Source: Pseudomonas luteola NBRC 103146 (GTDB lineage: Bacteria; Pseudomonadota; Gammaproteobacteria; Pseudomonadales; Pseudomonadaceae). Taken from it: a stretch of 64,000 nucleotides of DNA. The DNA lies in NCBI RefSeq assembly GCF_002091675.1, contig NZ_BDAE01000018.1, positions 44,582-108,581 on the forward strand. Direction: 5' to 3'. Of this stretch, positions 18,398 to 29,191 are shown piece by piece. A program made the translations under genes and the position numbers. Position 1 is the stretch's first letter. Every line of letters starts with the position of its first letter. The notes beneath the pieces were generated by a model. That model had not been told where the DNA came from. It was given only the letters and a program-made list of their open reading frames with translations, and did no database searches.

Positions 18398-19389
18398 GCC
18401 ACTTCCTTCCCATCAGATGGGCACTGCGCGAAAAAGGCGCAAATGCTGGCGTGTTGTGCGTCCATATCTTGGAGACGGTTGAACTGAGCGCGAAAGTCCT
18501 GGGCGCCAGGAAGAGCTGAAAGATACCAGCCTACGTGCTTGCGAGCGATCCGTACGCCCATTTCGGGGCCGTAGAAACCATGCAACTCGGACAAATGGCC
18601 CAGCAGGATCTGTTTCACTTCTCCAAGGGTCGGTGCCGGCAGATGCTGGCCTGTACGCAGGTAATGATCGATCTCTCGGAAGATCCAGGGTCTCCCTTGC
18701 GCCGCACGGCCAATCAACAGGGCATCGGCACCAGTATGGTCCAGCACGTAGCGAGCCTTTTCCGGTGAGTCGATGTCACCGTTGGCAAAAATCGGAATGG
18801 AAACCGCCTGCTTGATTTCAGCGATGGTGTCGTATTCCGCTGTCCCGGTATACAGATCGGCCCGAGTCCGTCCGTGCACGGAGAGTGCCGCAATACCGGC
18901 CTGCTCTGCAATGCGGGCAATCGTCACGCCATTGCGGTGTTCACGGTCCCAACCTGTACGGATCTTGAGCGTGACGGGCACGTCAACGGCGGCTACGACG
19001 GCATCCAGGATATCGGCTACCAGCGCTTCATCTTTCATCAGCGCCGAACCGGCTGCCTTGTTGCAGACCTTTTTAGCCGGGCAACCCATATTGATGTCGA
19101 TGATCTGTGCACCCAGCTCGACATTGCGCTGTGCCGCTTCAGCCAGCATGGCTGGATCGCCGCCGGCAATCTGTACCGAACGCGGCTCGGCCTCGCCGTC
19201 GTGAATCAGGCGTAGCCGTGACTTGCGGCTGTTATACAGACGAACGTCGCTAGTTACCATTTCCGATACGACCAGACCTGCACCAAGCTGACGACACAGC
19301 TGGCGGAATGGGCGATCAGTCACCCCGGCCATTGGCGCGAGGATCAGTGGGTTGGGCAATGTATATGGGCCGATGCGTACCATCGACAT
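18394..19389 (-). CDS. dusB: tRNA-dihydrouridine synthase B
   Basis: A 331-residue flavoenzyme reducing uridine to dihydrouridine in the tRNA D-loop. Signatures: [17 protein letters not shown] at the flavin site, [20 protein letters not shown] with the catalytic Cys, [19 protein letters not shown] and [11 protein letters not shown]. It is cotranscribed with fis, and its promoter should lie in the gap 19390-19567. Confidence 0.96.
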   Translation of the reverse strand: MSMVRIGPYTLPNPLILAPMAGVTDRPFRQLCRQLGAGLVVSEMVTSDVRLYNSRKSRLRLIHDGEAEPRSVQIAGGDPAMLAEAAQRNVELGAQIIDINMGCPAKKVCNKAAGSALMKDEALVADILDAVVAAVDVPVTLKIRTGWDREHRNGVTIARIAEQAGIAALSVHGRTRADLYTGTAEYDTIAEIKQAVSIPIFANGDIDSPEKARYVLDHTGADALLIGRAAQGRPWIFREIDHYLRTGQHLPAPTLGEVKQILLGHLSELHGFYGPEMGVRIARKHVGWYLSALPGAQDFRAQFNRLQDMDAQHASICAFFAQCPSDGKEVA

Positions 19390-19487
19390 GAGTTTCCCTG
19401 GCCGAAATTACCTTATCCAATAGCAACTGCAGGCGCTTTGGAGGTACGGGTGTACTGGAAAAGGGTCGGCAATGATACCCGCTCGCC

Positions 19488-19545
19488 GTGTCCGGATAAA
19501 GGCTGAATTGAACAAAAACTGAACAGTTCAGCCTGGCCCGGACAC
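19488..19545 (-). terminator. Long interrupted hairpin upstream of dusB
   Basis: GTGTCCGG (19488-19495) pairs with CCGGACAC (19538-19545), and GGCTGAA (19501-19507) pairs with TTCAGCC (19527-19533). Within it a CTGAACTGTTCAG element is followed by TTTTT on the minus strand. It could terminate the DUF3426 gene transcript or be an operator or leader for dusB-fis. Confidence 0.4.
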
Positions 19546-19567
19546 CTTTGCCATATTGGAGTGTTTT

Positions 19568-20845
19568 TTACTCGGGCGAATGAAAGCTGAGGCTGTAATT
19601 TACAGCTCGGCTGCCTGGATCAAGAATGTCCAGCGAGATATGGATAGGTGTCTGCGGTGGCATCTCGGTCTGTCCTTTCAATTCGCCGCCCAGGTATTCC
19701 CACGGCTTGAACCGACGGCTGGCAATGAGCTGCCCATTCAGGTCGGCAAAGCGCAGTTCCAGAAGCGGGAAGGGCTGTGAGAACGTTGCCCGGTTATACA
19801 GGATCGCATCGACCTGTAGCGCGCCTGAAAATTCTGGGTGACTGCGTACAACCAGGTTGCTGCTACGGATCTGTTTTACATCGACCTTGGACGGAACCTT
19901 GCAGTCCGCCCACGCGCAGAACTGAACAAACCAGGGACGATACTGGTCTTGACGCGCCAGCTCGTCGAAATGAAAGCCAACGTACTGAGCAAACAGACCA
20001 AACAGGGCAACCAGATTCAACAGCACCCAGCCGAGCCGCTTGGCCCACTGCTTCTTCGGCGGTTGCCAGTCGAGCTGCAATGGCTCGTCATGAAGGTCGA
20101 GCAATGTGTCGTTACGCAGAGCGGGCTCGGCACGTACAGGCGTGGCTTCCTGGTCAGAGGGCGCCGTGTCGCCCATATGAGGTTCGGCCGCTTCGATCGG
20201 CTGATCGTGATTGTCCTTCTCGTCAGCCCTCAGGGATGATTCAAGCTCGGGCTCGTCTGCCTCATGCGAGGCATGTAGCCCTAGCGAGGGCTCTTCATGA
20301 GCATGATCTTCCTCGATGGTGTCGAGCGTTAAAGTCGGTTCCTGGCGCTGCTCGTTGTCAGATTCTGCACTTTCCTCGCGCAGCAGGGCCTCAGCCCAGC
20401 TTTCATCATAAACCGGTGTAGTTTTCGAGGCGGGTTTCTGCTGCCCAAATGTTGGAAGGGGAGGAAGGCGTTGCGCCGACTCCATGGCGTCCAGCTTGGC
20501 CAGCTCTTCATCCAGGTCAAGCCCGTCCAGATCTAGGTCATCATGGATCAATAGAGTGTCCGAAGGGTGCTTGGGCACTGCTTCGGCAGCATCTGAAACA
20601 TGGCTGATAGACTGGGGCTGCGTCGAAGGTGACTGAGCCATAGGGGGCGCAGGCTGAGTGACGACGGCTGTCGACTCGATGACGGGCTTGAGCGGTGTCG
20701 GCAATCCTTCGAGATGCTGAGTGGCATCGAAGATTTCAAGGCAGGCGCCGCAACGCACGTTGCCTTGGGCAATCGCCAAATGCTCCTGCTTGACTCGAAA
20801 GCGAGTACTGCAATGCGGGCATTGAGTGACGTAGGTTTCAGTCAT
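19568..20845 (-). CDS. Zinc-ribbon membrane protein, DUF3426 family
   Basis: A 425-residue protein with an MJ0042-type zinc finger at the N-terminus (CPHCSTRFRV...CGACLEIF, two CxxC knuckles). A long acidic, low-complexity region follows (about 60-260, rich in E, D, H, Q), then one transmembrane helix (about 270-292, LGWVLLNLVALFGLFAQYVGF) and a C-terminal beta domain typical of DUF3426. The finger should be cytoplasmic and the beta domain periplasmic. Function is unknown. Its place between prmA and dusB is conserved in pseudomonads. Confidence 0.85.
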   Translation of the reverse strand: MTETYVTQCPHCSTRFRVKQEHLAIAQGNVRCGACLEIFDATQHLEGLPTPLKPVIESTAVVTQPAPPMAQSPSTQPQSISHVSDAAEAVPKHPSDTLLIHDDLDLDGLDLDEELAKLDAMESAQRLPPLPTFGQQKPASKTTPVYDESWAEALLREESAESDNEQRQEPTLTLDTIEEDHAHEEPSLGLHASHEADEPELESSLRADEKDNHDQPIEAAEPHMGDTAPSDQEATPVRAEPALRNDTLLDLHDEPLQLDWQPPKKQWAKRLGWVLLNLVALFGLFAQYVGFHFDELARQDQYRPWFVQFCAWADCKVPSKVDVKQIRSSNLVVRSHPEFSGALQVDAILYNRATFSQPFPLLELRFADLNGQLIASRRFKPWEYLGGELKGQTEMPPQTPIHISLDILDPGSRAVNYSLSFHSPE

Positions 20846-20906
20846 TATGGCGATCTGGTCTGGTCCTGCGGAAAAGCCGACTAGTTTACTCTAACGCTCA
20901 AGGCTG

Positions 20907-20932
20907 AAAAGTGGCTCGTTGAAGCCACTTTT
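20907..20932. terminator. Terminator between prmA and the DUF3426 gene
   Basis: AAAAGTGGCT (20907-20916) and AGCCACTTTT (20923-20932) form a 10-bp stem with a 6-nt loop. T runs occur on both strands. It terminates prmA on the minus strand. Confidence 0.75.
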
Positions 20933-20950
20933 TGCCGCGCGTCGTTCATC

Positions 20951-21826
20951 TTAGCGTTTTATGCCCGTAATTCTGATCCAGCCTTCGCGCTCGGCCGTAG
21001 GGTCCAGCTCGAAATCGGCACTGTAAGCGGCGCGTACCTCTTCCGCCTGCTCCGCCAGAATGCCAGACAAGGCCAGTCGGCCGCCCGATTTTACCAGGCG
21101 GCTCAATTGTGGCGCGAGGCTTACAAGCGGGCCGGCCAGGATATTGGCAACAACGACATCAGCCGGTTCGTCCGGCATGTCGGCTGGCAGGTAGACCGGG
21201 AAGCGGGCTGGGTCAATGCCGTTTCGATTGGCATTGTCGCGAGAGGCTTCAAGCGCCTGTACGTCGATATCCGTTCCTACGGCACGCGTTGCGCCCAGCA
21301 GCAGTGCCGCGATGGCCAGAATGCCCGAGCCGCAGCCAAAATCGATAACCTGATAGCCTTCAAGTGGCTGTCCATCCAGCCATTCGAGGCACAGTGCAGT
21401 GGTGGGGTGCGTCCCCGTACCGAAAGCAAGCCCGGGATCCAGATGCAGGTTGACTGCACCCGGCTCGGGCGCTTCATGCCAGCTGGGTACGATCCATAGG
21501 CGCTGGCCAAAGCGCATGGGGTGGAAGTTATCCATCCAGCTGCGTTCCCAGTCCTGATCCTCGATATGCTCGATATGAAAATCAGCGCCGGTACCTGCAA
21601 TGAGTGTCAGGTGTTTCGCCAGGTCCTGCTCATTGATATCTGACTCGAACAGGGCCAGTAGATGCGTCTTGCTCCAAAGAGGCGTTGTGCCCAGGTCCGG
21701 CTCGAAAATGGGCTGGTCTTCTGCATCCATGAATGTCACGGAAACAGCACCCAGGCCGAGCAGGGCGTCTTCATAGGGCTCTGCCTGATCAGGGGTAATG
21801 GCGAGTCGGACTTGCAGCCACGGCAT
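20951..21826 (-). CDS. prmA: Ribosomal protein L11 methyltransferase
   Basis: PrmA of 291 residues from the ATG at 21826 ([27 protein letters not shown]), which has AAAGG upstream; a longer reading adds 25 residues unlike the family. The SAM site is [20 protein letters not shown], and the catalytic loop is [11 protein letters not shown] (NxxL/NILAxPL). It trimethylates L11 lysines. It lies downstream of accC, separated by its own terminator-like hairpin. Confidence 0.95.
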   Translation of the reverse strand: MPWLQVRLAITPDQAEPYEDALLGLGAVSVTFMDAEDQPIFEPDLGTTPLWSKTHLLALFESDINEQDLAKHLTLIAGTGADFHIEHIEDQDWERSWMDNFHPMRFGQRLWIVPSWHEAPEPGAVNLHLDPGLAFGTGTHPTTALCLEWLDGQPLEGYQVIDFGCGSGILAIAALLLGATRAVGTDIDVQALEASRDNANRNGIDPARFPVYLPADMPDEPADVVVANILAGPLVSLAPQLSRLVKSGGRLALSGILAEQAEEVRAAYSADFELDPTAEREGWIRITGIKR

Positions 21827-21870
21827 GGCGAAACCTTTCAAATACGTAAATGGGTAGTTTAAAAAGCAAC

Positions 21871-21888
21871 GGGCCGCATGTGCGGCCC
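21871..21888 (-). terminator. Terminator between accC and prmA
   Basis: GGGCCGCA (21871-21878) pairs with TGCGGCCC (21881-21888). On the minus strand the stem is followed six bases later by TTTTT. It should end most accBC transcripts. Confidence 0.65.
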
Positions 21889-21906
21889 GGGCTTTAAGCA
21901 AGGCTA

Positions 21907-23253
21907 TCAGTGTTTCAAGCCTAGCTTCTTCTCCAGATAATGGATGTTCACACCGCCTTTGCCAAAGGCTTCATCGCGTGTAAGCATGCGATGCAGGTCG
22001 GCATTGGTTTTGATGCCATCGACAATCAGTTCATCCAGCGCGTTACGCATGCGGGCCATGGCCTCGTCACGGTCACGTCCCCAGGTGATCAGCTTGGCGA
22101 TCAGCGAGTCGTAATTCGGCGGAACCTTGTAACCGCTGTACAGGTGCGAATCGACTCGTACGCCATTGCCGCCCGGCGCGTGGAAGTGCTTGACCAGGCC
22201 AGGCGAGGGCATGAAGGTCTTGGGGTCTTCCGCGTTGATCCGGCACTCGATGGCGTGCCCGGTGATTTTGATGTCTTCCTGTTTGATCGACAGCTTGTTG
22301 CCAGCAGCGATGCTCAGCATCTCCTTGACGATGTCAACACCGGTAATCATCTCGGTAACCGGGTGCTCCACCTGAACGCGCGTGTTCATTTCGATGAAGT
22401 AGAAACGGCCGTCCTCATAGAGGAACTCGAACGTACCGGCACCACGGTAACCGATCTCAACGCAGGCCTGAACGCAGCGGGCAAGTACTTCGGCACGTGC
22501 CTTTTCGTCGATCTGCGGGGCAGGTGCTTCTTCAATGACTTTCTGGTGACGACGTTGCAGCGAGCAGTCGCGGTCGAACAGGTGAACAGCATTGCCCTGG
22601 CCATCGGACAGAACCTGAACTTCCACGTGACGCGGGTTGCCCAGAAACTTTTCCAAATAAACCGTAGAGTTGCCAAACGCAGCGCCTGCTTCGGTCTGAG
22701 TCATGCTGATGGACTTGATCAGCTCGGACTCTTCGTAAACCACGCGCATGCCACGGCCACCACCGCCGCCAGCCGCCTTGATGATGACCGGGTAGCCCAC
22801 TTCGCGTGCAATACGCAGGCACTCGGCTTCGTCGGTTGGCATTGCGCCATCGGAGCCGGGAACCGTGGGTACGCCTGCCTTTTTCATCGCATCCTTCGCG
22901 GAGACCTTGTCGCCCATGAGGCGGATCACGTCTGCGGTCGGACCGACAAAGGTAAAGCCGGAGCGCTCGACCTGCTCGGCAAAGTCGGCATTTTCTGCCA
23001 GGAAGCCGTAGCCAGGGTGAATAGCGGTGGCGCCGGTAACTTCAGCTGCGCTGATGATGGCCGGGATGTTCAGGTAAGACTGAGGAGACGGGGCGGGGCC
23101 GATGCAGACCGATTCGTCGGCCAGGGACAAGTGCATCAACTCACGATCAGCGGTGGAGTGTACGGCCACCGTCTTGATGCCCAACTCCTTGCAGGCACGA
23201 ACCACACGCAGGGCAATTTCCCCGCGGTTGGCGATCAGGACTTTTTCCAGCAT
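21907..23253 (-). CDS. accC: Acetyl-CoA carboxylase biotin carboxylase subunit
   Basis: AccC of 448 residues starting at the ATG at 23253 ([17 protein letters not shown]), which is preceded by AGGAG. It carboxylates biotin on AccB using ATP and bicarbonate, the first step of fatty acid synthesis. Visible: the glycine-rich ATP loop [12 protein letters not shown], the EKFL and [26 protein letters not shown] catalytic segments, and [11 protein letters not shown]. It is 16 bp downstream of accB in the usual operon. Confidence 0.98.
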   Translation of the reverse strand: MLEKVLIANRGEIALRVVRACKELGIKTVAVHSTADRELMHLSLADESVCIGPAPSPQSYLNIPAIISAAEVTGATAIHPGYGFLAENADFAEQVERSGFTFVGPTADVIRLMGDKVSAKDAMKKAGVPTVPGSDGAMPTDEAECLRIAREVGYPVIIKAAGGGGGRGMRVVYEESELIKSISMTQTEAGAAFGNSTVYLEKFLGNPRHVEVQVLSDGQGNAVHLFDRDCSLQRRHQKVIEEAPAPQIDEKARAEVLARCVQACVEIGYRGAGTFEFLYEDGRFYFIEMNTRVQVEHPVTEMITGVDIVKEMLSIAAGNKLSIKQEDIKITGHAIECRINAEDPKTFMPSPGLVKHFHAPGGNGVRVDSHLYSGYKVPPNYDSLIAKLITWGRDRDEAMARMRNALDELIVDGIKTNADLHRMLTRDEAFGKGGVNIHYLEKKLGLKH

Positions 23254-23269
23254 CGCGGACTCCTGTCGA

Positions 23270-23725
23270 TCAGACAATGGTGAACAGCGGCTGGTCAAAC
23301 TCAACCGGCTGGCCGTTTTCGACCAGGACAGCGCCGATGGTACCGCTGGTTTCGGCTTCGATGTGGTTCATCATTTTCATGGCTTCAACGATGCAGACGA
23401 TGTCGCCTTTCTTCACGGCCTGGCCCACTTCGGCGAAGGGCGCAGAGGTAGGAGAGGAGGCGCGATAGAAAGTGCCTACCATGGGCGAGCGAACTACATT
23501 GCCCGTCAGTTGTTGCGCAGCGGGTGCTTCGGCAGCCGGGGCAGCAACCGGAGCGGGTGCAGCAGCCGGGGCAGCGACGGGCGGAGCAGCGTAGACAGCA
23601 GTCTGTACAGCACGCTGACTCTGACGGCTGATGCGAACGGATTCTTCGCCTTCACGGATCTCCAGTTCGTCGATTCCGGATTCTTCCAGCAGTTCGATCA
23701 GCTTCTTGACTTTACGAATGTCCAT
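23270..23725 (-). CDS. accB: Biotin carboxyl carrier protein of acetyl-CoA carboxylase
   Basis: AccB of 151 residues from the ATG at 23725 ([23 protein letters not shown]), with a GGGGAG element upstream. An Ala/Pro-rich hinge (about 50-70) precedes the biotinyl domain with the EAMKM biotinylation motif ([13 protein letters not shown]) and the thumb [18 protein letters not shown]. It carries biotin between AccC and the carboxyltransferase. Confidence 0.98.
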   Translation of the reverse strand: MDIRKVKKLIELLEESGIDELEIREGEESVRISRQSQRAVQTAVYAAPPVAAPAAAPAPVAAPAAEAPAAQQLTGNVVRSPMVGTFYRASSPTSAPFAEVGQAVKKGDIVCIVEAMKMMNHIEAETSGTIGAVLVENGQPVEFDQPLFTIV

Positions 23726-23812
23726 TAACGTTGGCACTCCCCTAAGGTCTGTTACGTTTAAGTTTTTGTCGGGCACATCGAGATGTCGATTCAATGCCCG
23801 GTTATGCAGCGG

Positions 23813-24265
23813 CTAGGCGTTCTGTGCCTTGCCTGTCATTTCGATTGCAGCGTCAAGCGCCATGCGATAACCGCTGGCACCGAGACCGCAGATCACCCCT
23901 ACGGCAACGTCTGAAAAGTAGGAATGATGACGAAAGGGTTCTCGCTTGTGCACGTTTGAAAGATGCACCTCGATGAATGGGATGCTCACAGCCAGCAATG
24001 CGTCACGTAGCGCAACGCTGGTGTGAGTGAAGGCAGCAGGATTGATCACAATAAAATCCACGCCTTCATGACGAGCGGCATGGATTCGTTCGATCAATTG
24101 GTGCTCGGCATTGCTCTGGAAATAGTCCAGTGTATGTCCGGCCGCTTCCGCGCGACGCTTGAGATCCTGGTTGATTTCATCCAGCGTGACCGCGCCGTAG
24201 ACGCCCGGCTCGCGGGTGCCCAGCAGATTCAGGTTGGGTCCATGCAGGACCAGCAGCGTAGCCAT
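23813..24265 (-). CDS. aroQ: Type II 3-dehydroquinate dehydratase
   Basis: AroQ of 150 residues from the ATG at 24265 ([24 protein letters not shown]). The catalytic Tyr is in GVYG, with [31 protein letters not shown] and [20 protein letters not shown]. It performs the third shikimate pathway step. It sits directly upstream of accB in a conserved aroQ-accB-accC arrangement. Confidence 0.97.
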   Translation of the reverse strand: MATLLVLHGPNLNLLGTREPGVYGAVTLDEINQDLKRRAEAAGHTLDYFQSNAEHQLIERIHAARHEGVDFIVINPAAFTHTSVALRDALLAVSIPFIEVHLSNVHKREPFRHHSYFSDVAVGVICGLGASGYRMALDAAIEMTGKAQNA

Positions 24266-24389
24266 GACGACATCCTTCAACAGGCAAAGCGATGGCCGCG
24301 GACTATGCCGCATTGCTCGCTGACTGTCCAGTCGCCCGATGTTTGCTGTAAATGCCAGCACGTTGGGCGAAATTTTATCTAATTGGGGG

Positions 24390-26171
24390 TTATAAGGTTT
24401 CTTGAGCGCGCTCAAGGTGTGTGGCAAATGCATCTGCGCCAATTTCACCGATGACCCTCAGGTCTTGGGCTTCCTGCCCCTTGCGATCAAAAAACTGGAT
24501 CGCAGGTGGGCCAAAGAGGTGGTAACGATCCAGAAGCGCACGCTGTTGCGCATTGCTGGCCGTAATATCGAAGCGTATCAGACGAAAGGCGGCTAGTCGG
24601 GTCTTGATGACAGGATCGCTGAATACTTCACGCTCGATTACCTTGCAGCTGATGCACCAGTCGGCATACCAGTCGAGCAAAAGGGGCTGCCCCGCAGCTT
24701 TTGCGGCCTTCAAGGCAGCATCCAGTTCGGCGGGCGTACTGACCGTCTGCCAATTCGAGGCGCTGGTACTGCTAGACAGGGTGGCAGGAGGTGAGGTCAC
24801 TGTAAGCGGGCGAAGCGGATCTGAGCGGCCTTGCAGCGCACCAATCCATGCCGCTACGGCATAGACCAGCAAGGCCAGTCCCAGAAGCTGAGCCAGCTTT
24901 TGACGGGGAGTCTTGGGTGTCAACTCCAAGGCTCCAAGGAACAGCCCGGTTCCGCCGGCCAGCAAGCCCCATAGTGCCAATGACACAGGGCCGGGTAGCA
25001 GGCGTTCCAGCATCCAGACGGCTACTCCAAGGAGCAGAACGCCAAAGGCGTTTCGTACACCCACCATCCACACACCGGATTTGGGTAGGAGAGCTCCACC
25101 ACCTGTAGCAAAGAGAATAAGTGGAGTACCCATCCCCAAGCCCAGAGCAAACAGCTTGAGTCCACCGCCTAACGCATCACCACTGCTGCTGATGTAGAGC
25201 AATGCACCCGCCAGTGGCGCCGAGACACACGGCGATACCAACAGGCTGGAAAGAATGCCCAGCGTGGCTGCACCTAGTACGGAGCCGCCCTTCGCGCCAC
25301 TGGCCAGGCGGTCGACTGGGTTTCGGATAAAGGCGGGCAGGCGAAGCTCGAACAGTCCAAACATGGCCAGTGCAAAGGCTACGAAGAATGCAGCAAAGGG
25401 AACGAGCACCCAGGCCGACTGCAGACGCGCCTGCAGATTGAGGCTTGCGCCAAAAAGCCCCATCAGCGAGCCCAGGAGGGCAAAGCACCCTGCCATGTGC
25501 ACGACATACACTAGAGAAAGAAATAACCCGCGGCCTGCTGTATGAGAGCTTCTGTCCCGACCGTGAAGCAGGACTGAAGACATGATAGGCAGCATGGGCA
25601 GTACGCAAGGGGTAAAGGTCAATCCCAGGCCTGCCAGGAAAAACAGGAGCATGTCACGCCAGTGCCATGCGGTTTCGACTGTCGTTGAGGAGGGCACGGT
25701 AGCGGGTAAGGCAGAGGCATCACCCAATGCGATCTGCTTGGTTTCCGGTGGATAGCACAGACCTTTGTCAGCGCAGCCCTGGTAGGTAATGGACAATTGT
25801 CCGGATACGCCTGCCTGCGCCAGCGGGACCTCGATATCCACTACATGATGATAAACCTGTACATCACCGAACCACTCATCATGCTTGGGTTCTCCAGCCG
25901 GCAAGGCAATATCCTGTGTCAGGCCTTCAGGTTGCGTGCTGAATTGAAAGCGATGCCGATACAGGTAATAGCCGTCCGCAATAATGAAGCGCAGCACCTG
26001 TTTATCAGGAGTGGATTCGAGCCGCTCCAGCCGGAACGCCTGGTCAACAGGTAGAAAGTCGCTGGCGTTACTTGAAGCGCCAAGAGTCGACGCAGGACGG
26101 TTACCGTCAAACAGGCCGGCAGAGACGGGCAGGGCGATAATCAGCAAAAGCAGAAATAACAGGCGGCGCAT
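24390..26171 (-). CDS. dsbD: Thiol:disulfide interchange protein DsbD
   Basis: A 593-residue inner-membrane protein that moves electrons from cytoplasmic thioredoxin to the periplasm. The signal peptide (1-18) is followed by the nDsbD immunoglobulin-like domain with the Cys pair [10 protein letters not shown], eight membrane helices with the redox cysteines in [12 protein letters not shown] and [10 protein letters not shown], and a C-terminal thioredoxin-like domain with the active site ADWCISCK. All three cysteine pairs are present, so it should be functional. It would keep periplasmic reductases, possibly including the DsbA-like protein at 830, reduced. Confidence 0.96.
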   Translation of the reverse strand: MRRLLFLLLLIIALPVSAGLFDGNRPASTLGASSNASDFLPVDQAFRLERLESTPDKQVLRFIIADGYYLYRHRFQFSTQPEGLTQDIALPAGEPKHDEWFGDVQVYHHVVDIEVPLAQAGVSGQLSITYQGCADKGLCYPPETKQIALGDASALPATVPSSTTVETAWHWRDMLLFFLAGLGLTFTPCVLPMLPIMSSVLLHGRDRSSHTAGRGLFLSLVYVVHMAGCFALLGSLMGLFGASLNLQARLQSAWVLVPFAAFFVAFALAMFGLFELRLPAFIRNPVDRLASGAKGGSVLGAATLGILSSLLVSPCVSAPLAGALLYISSSGDALGGGLKLFALGLGMGTPLILFATGGGALLPKSGVWMVGVRNAFGVLLLGVAVWMLERLLPGPVSLALWGLLAGGTGLFLGALELTPKTPRQKLAQLLGLALLVYAVAAWIGALQGRSDPLRPLTVTSPPATLSSSTSASNWQTVSTPAELDAALKAAKAAGQPLLLDWYADWCISCKVIEREVFSDPVIKTRLAAFRLIRFDITASNAQQRALLDRYHLFGPPAIQFFDRKGQEAQDLRVIGEIGADAFATHLERAQETL

Positions 26172-26261
26172 GACACTCTCGGCAGGTGAAACTCCCGGCC
26201 ATGATACCGAAAGCGTTCGCCGCTAGCCCTCAGGAATTGTCTCCATATGCGTGATGGATTG

Positions 26262-27890
26262 TCAGGCTGACGGCTGGGGCTGATAGATTTCCACGCGGTT
26301 ACGCCCACCGCGCTTGGCCTGATAAAGCGCCTCATCAGCCTGCCTAGCCAGGCTCTTGATGTCCTGGTCGGGCTGCAACTGTGCAACCCCTGCGCTGAAC
26401 GTGCAGAAGAGGCTTTCCTGCTGGGCTGGATAGCAAATTTCTGAAAACCGTTTGCGGATTTCATCGATCAGTCGCAGGGCATTCTGGCTATCGGTGTCCT
26501 GCAACACCACGGCGAATTCCTCGCCACCGTAACGGCCGATATGATCGGTCTTGCGCAGACGCTGTTTCAGAAACAGGGCCAGGCTCTTGATGACGCGATC
26601 CCCCATAGGATGGCCATATTGATCGTTCACTTTTTTGAAGTGATCGATATCGAGCATCACAAACGACAGGCTTTTGCTGCGTCGGCGAGCCAGAAAACTC
26701 GCGTCCTCCAGGAGCTGCAAAATGTGGGTATGGTTATACAGGCCCGTCAGACTGTCTTGAACGATGCGCGCTTTGAGGTTACGTGCCCTGGCGGCGCGTG
26801 TACGCACGGTGGCGATCAAGTGGCGGGGTTTGATCGGCTTGGTCAAAAAATCATCGCCGCCTTCGCTCATGGCATCCAGCTGCTTGTCCAGATCACCTTC
26901 AGCCGAAAGGTAGATGATCGGGACGCTTACATAGCGCTCATGCTGACGGATGACCTTAGCCAGCTCCGTCCCCATGCACTCCGGCATATACATGTCCAGA
27001 ATGATCAGGTCCGGGTTGAACTCGGCAAGATGCGGCATCACGGCAGTCGGGTTGAGCAGGGTGCGCGTCACAATACCAGCGCTATTCAGGGACATTTCCG
27101 TGTGCATCGCCTGAGCGCGCGAGTCGTCGACGATCAGGGCGCGGATCGGGTCGTAATAGGCGACGCGGGTCAGCGTTTCGACCTTTTCAAGCAGGTGCGA
27201 GGCATCCAGGGTGCCGGTATAGAACTCGTGGCCACCCGCGCGTACGGCTGCCAGACGCATGGCGGTATCGGCTTCCTCATGGCTGAAGAACAGCACCGGC
27301 AGCTTGATAGTCAGGTTTGCCTGGATTTCGGCTGTCAGCTGAAGACCTGCGCCCGGGCCGTTGAAATCCACTTCCATGATGAGCACTGCCGGGTGGCGCT
27401 CGGAAATAGCCTGGCGGAATGTGACTGCGTCTTCGAAGATATGAATCGTGACGCCAAAGTACTCCATTTGCAGGGCCAGGCGTTCAGAGCGCTCCCGATC
27501 CTGCAGGGCAATATAAATAGGCTTGCGCAACGGGGGCAGGTTGGTGCTTTCCAGCTGATCGCCATGGCGTAAGCCAGTGCGAGACAAGCTTTGCATGAGC
27601 TGGCTCAGTTCTGAAATCGTTGTACTGGTCAGGCGTCCCCGGTTGGCCTCGACGGCCAAAAGACAGCCAGCAATCCGTTCTGCCAGCTGGCTGTGCTCCT
27701 GCTGATCGAATCGCTGGGCATAGCGCAGGAGGCGATTGTTGGCCTCGGTCAGCTCTTCCAGGCTTGCCGTACTCCACTCCACACGATGCAGGCGTTGCCA
27801 GATTTCCAGAACATGTCTGGCCTGGGTGATGACCCTTTGGGCAAAATGGTTCTTGATACGGTCCAGTGAAGGATCGTCATGCTCGCTCAT
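26262..27890 (-). CDS. gcbA: Response regulator diguanylate cyclase (REC-REC-GGDEF), GcbA-like
   Basis: From the ATG at 27890 (MSEHDDPSLDRIKNHF) the protein has about 542 residues, with GGA five bases upstream. An N-terminal helical region is followed by a degenerate receiver (about 120-235, lacking the acidic pair), a canonical receiver (RALIVDDS, LIILDMYMPE, KPIKP) and a C-terminal GGDEF domain with an active GRYGGEEF motif. An RKTD inhibitory site lies five residues upstream of the GGEEF. It should make c-di-GMP under product feedback. Size, architecture and location next to dsbD match GcbA/AdcA, a regulator of attachment and dispersal in pseudomonads. Confidence 0.88.
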   Translation of the reverse strand: MSEHDDPSLDRIKNHFAQRVITQARHVLEIWQRLHRVEWSTASLEELTEANNRLLRYAQRFDQQEHSQLAERIAGCLLAVEANRGRLTSTTISELSQLMQSLSRTGLRHGDQLESTNLPPLRKPIYIALQDRERSERLALQMEYFGVTIHIFEDAVTFRQAISERHPAVLIMEVDFNGPGAGLQLTAEIQANLTIKLPVLFFSHEEADTAMRLAAVRAGGHEFYTGTLDASHLLEKVETLTRVAYYDPIRALIVDDSRAQAMHTEMSLNSAGIVTRTLLNPTAVMPHLAEFNPDLIILDMYMPECMGTELAKVIRQHERYVSVPIIYLSAEGDLDKQLDAMSEGGDDFLTKPIKPRHLIATVRTRAARARNLKARIVQDSLTGLYNHTHILQLLEDASFLARRRSKSLSFVMLDIDHFKKVNDQYGHPMGDRVIKSLALFLKQRLRKTDHIGRYGGEEFAVVLQDTDSQNALRLIDEIRKRFSEICYPAQQESLFCTFSAGVAQLQPDQDIKSLARQADEALYQAKRGGRNRVEIYQPQPSA

Positions 27891-28098
27891 GGTAGTCCGG
27901 CTCGTCCTGAGTAAAGATCGGTAGCGATAGGCCATCACTAAAGCCTACCAGCATCGCCTTGCTAGGTCATCGGCTCAGGATCGAGCAACATTAGGACCAA
28001 GAGCTGAACGGCTTATGTACACTACCGAGCGTACTTAATCGGCAACCCCTTGTCATAGACGTGGTCGAACGCTGGAGTCGACTATAAGGAATAACATC

Positions 28099-29154
28099 AT
28101 GCTGGACTGGAAGAATCGTACAAGCAGTTGGAGGCGGCGGACAGACGGCGCTTCGGCTGTTGGCGGCCGCCCCTGGCTGCGCGCCGTGGCTATCATCATC
28201 GGCCTTTATCTGCTCGTGATGTTTATCCTGGGTTGGTACTGGAGCCGCGAGCCGGACCGCTTTCCTGTCCAGCAGCATGCCCAGGAAGCGGCGGCTGCCG
28301 CTCAACGCAAACTGGCCCTGGGTTATACCACGGTAGAGACACTCAAGATGGTAGCGGGCACTTTGCTCGACAAGCCAGGCGGCTATCTGTCCAACGATGT
28401 TGCGCCCCCTGGTCTCTGGCTCGACAACATGCCTTCCTGGGAATACGGCGTCCTGGTGCAGGTACGTGATCTTTCCCGTGCGCTGCGCAAGGACTTTGCC
28501 CGCTCTCAGTCTCAGTCAACGGAAGATGTTGATTTGGCCAAGGCCGAGCCACACTTCAACTTTGACAACCGTAGCTGGGCGATGCCGTCTTCGGAGTCTG
28601 AATATCGTGCGGGTATTCGCTCCCTTGACCTTTACTTGGCGCGTCTGGGTGGGCAGGAGCAGCAGCGTGCGCTCTTTTACGCGCGTGCCGATAACCTGCG
28701 TAACTGGCTGGGCGACGTAGAGACTCGCCTGGGGTCCCTGTCACAACGGCTCTCCGCCAGTGTGGGCCGTTCTCGTCTGGATGCTGACATCAATCCCAAT
28801 CAGGATCTGCTCCCCGGACAGGTGCCTGAAGTTCACGAGCGTATCGTCAAGACGCCCTGGCTTCAGATAGATAACGTTTTCTACGAGGCACGCGGGCAGG
28901 CCTGGGCGCTGTCTCATATCCTGCGCGCCATCGAAGTAGATTTTGCCGATGTGCTGGCCAAGAAGAACGCAACGGTAAACGTGCGCGAAATCATTCGTGA
29001 GCTGGAGGCCGCTCAGCAGCCGGTCTGGAGCCCGATGATTCTCAATGGCAGTGGCTTCGGTATTCTGGCTAACCATTCCCTGGTGATTGCCAATTACATC
29101 TCCCGCGCCAATGCGGCAATTATCGACTTGCGCCAGCTGATGGAGCAGGGTTGA
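28099..29154 (+). CDS. DUF2333 family membrane-anchored protein
   Basis: A 351-residue protein with one N-terminal transmembrane helix (about 30-50, LRAVAIIIGLYLLVMFILGWYW) and a long, mostly helical extracytoplasmic domain. The family is recognised by the GGYLSNDVAPPGLWLDNMPSWEYGVLVQVRD region and the SRAEPHFNFDNRSWAMPSSE-like segment. Function is unknown. It is transcribed away from gcbA, and the pairing is conserved in pseudomonads. Confidence 0.82.
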   Translation: MLDWKNRTSSWRRRTDGASAVGGRPWLRAVAIIIGLYLLVMFILGWYWSREPDRFPVQQHAQEAAAAAQRKLALGYTTVETLKMVAGTLLDKPGGYLSNDVAPPGLWLDNMPSWEYGVLVQVRDLSRALRKDFARSQSQSTEDVDLAKAEPHFNFDNRSWAMPSSESEYRAGIRSLDLYLARLGGQEQQRALFYARADNLRNWLGDVETRLGSLSQRLSASVGRSRLDADINPNQDLLPGQVPEVHERIVKTPWLQIDNVFYEARGQAWALSHILRAIEVDFADVLAKKNATVNVREIIRELEAAQQPVWSPMILNGSGFGILANHSLVIANYISRANAAIIDLRQLMEQG

Positions 29155-29160
29155 TACCTC

Positions 29161-29191
29161 GCCTGGCTGCAGTGTTGCGCTGCAGCCAGGC
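29161..29191 (+). terminator. Hairpin after the DUF2333 gene
   Basis: GCCTGGCTGCAG (29161-29172) pairs perfectly with CTGCAGCCAGGC (29180-29191) around a 7-nt loop, seven bases after the stop codon. A short mixed tail (AACTTTCATT) follows. Confidence 0.6.

Noticed and set aside
21940..23283. A 447-codon open frame on the plus strand opposite accC
   Set aside because: It is the antisense shadow of a strongly conserved accC; the translation shows no recognisable domain and has the His/Val-rich look of a reverse-complement frame.
26541..27572. A 343-codon frame opposite gcbA
   Set aside because: Antisense shadow of the receiver and GGDEF domains, with no motif of its own.
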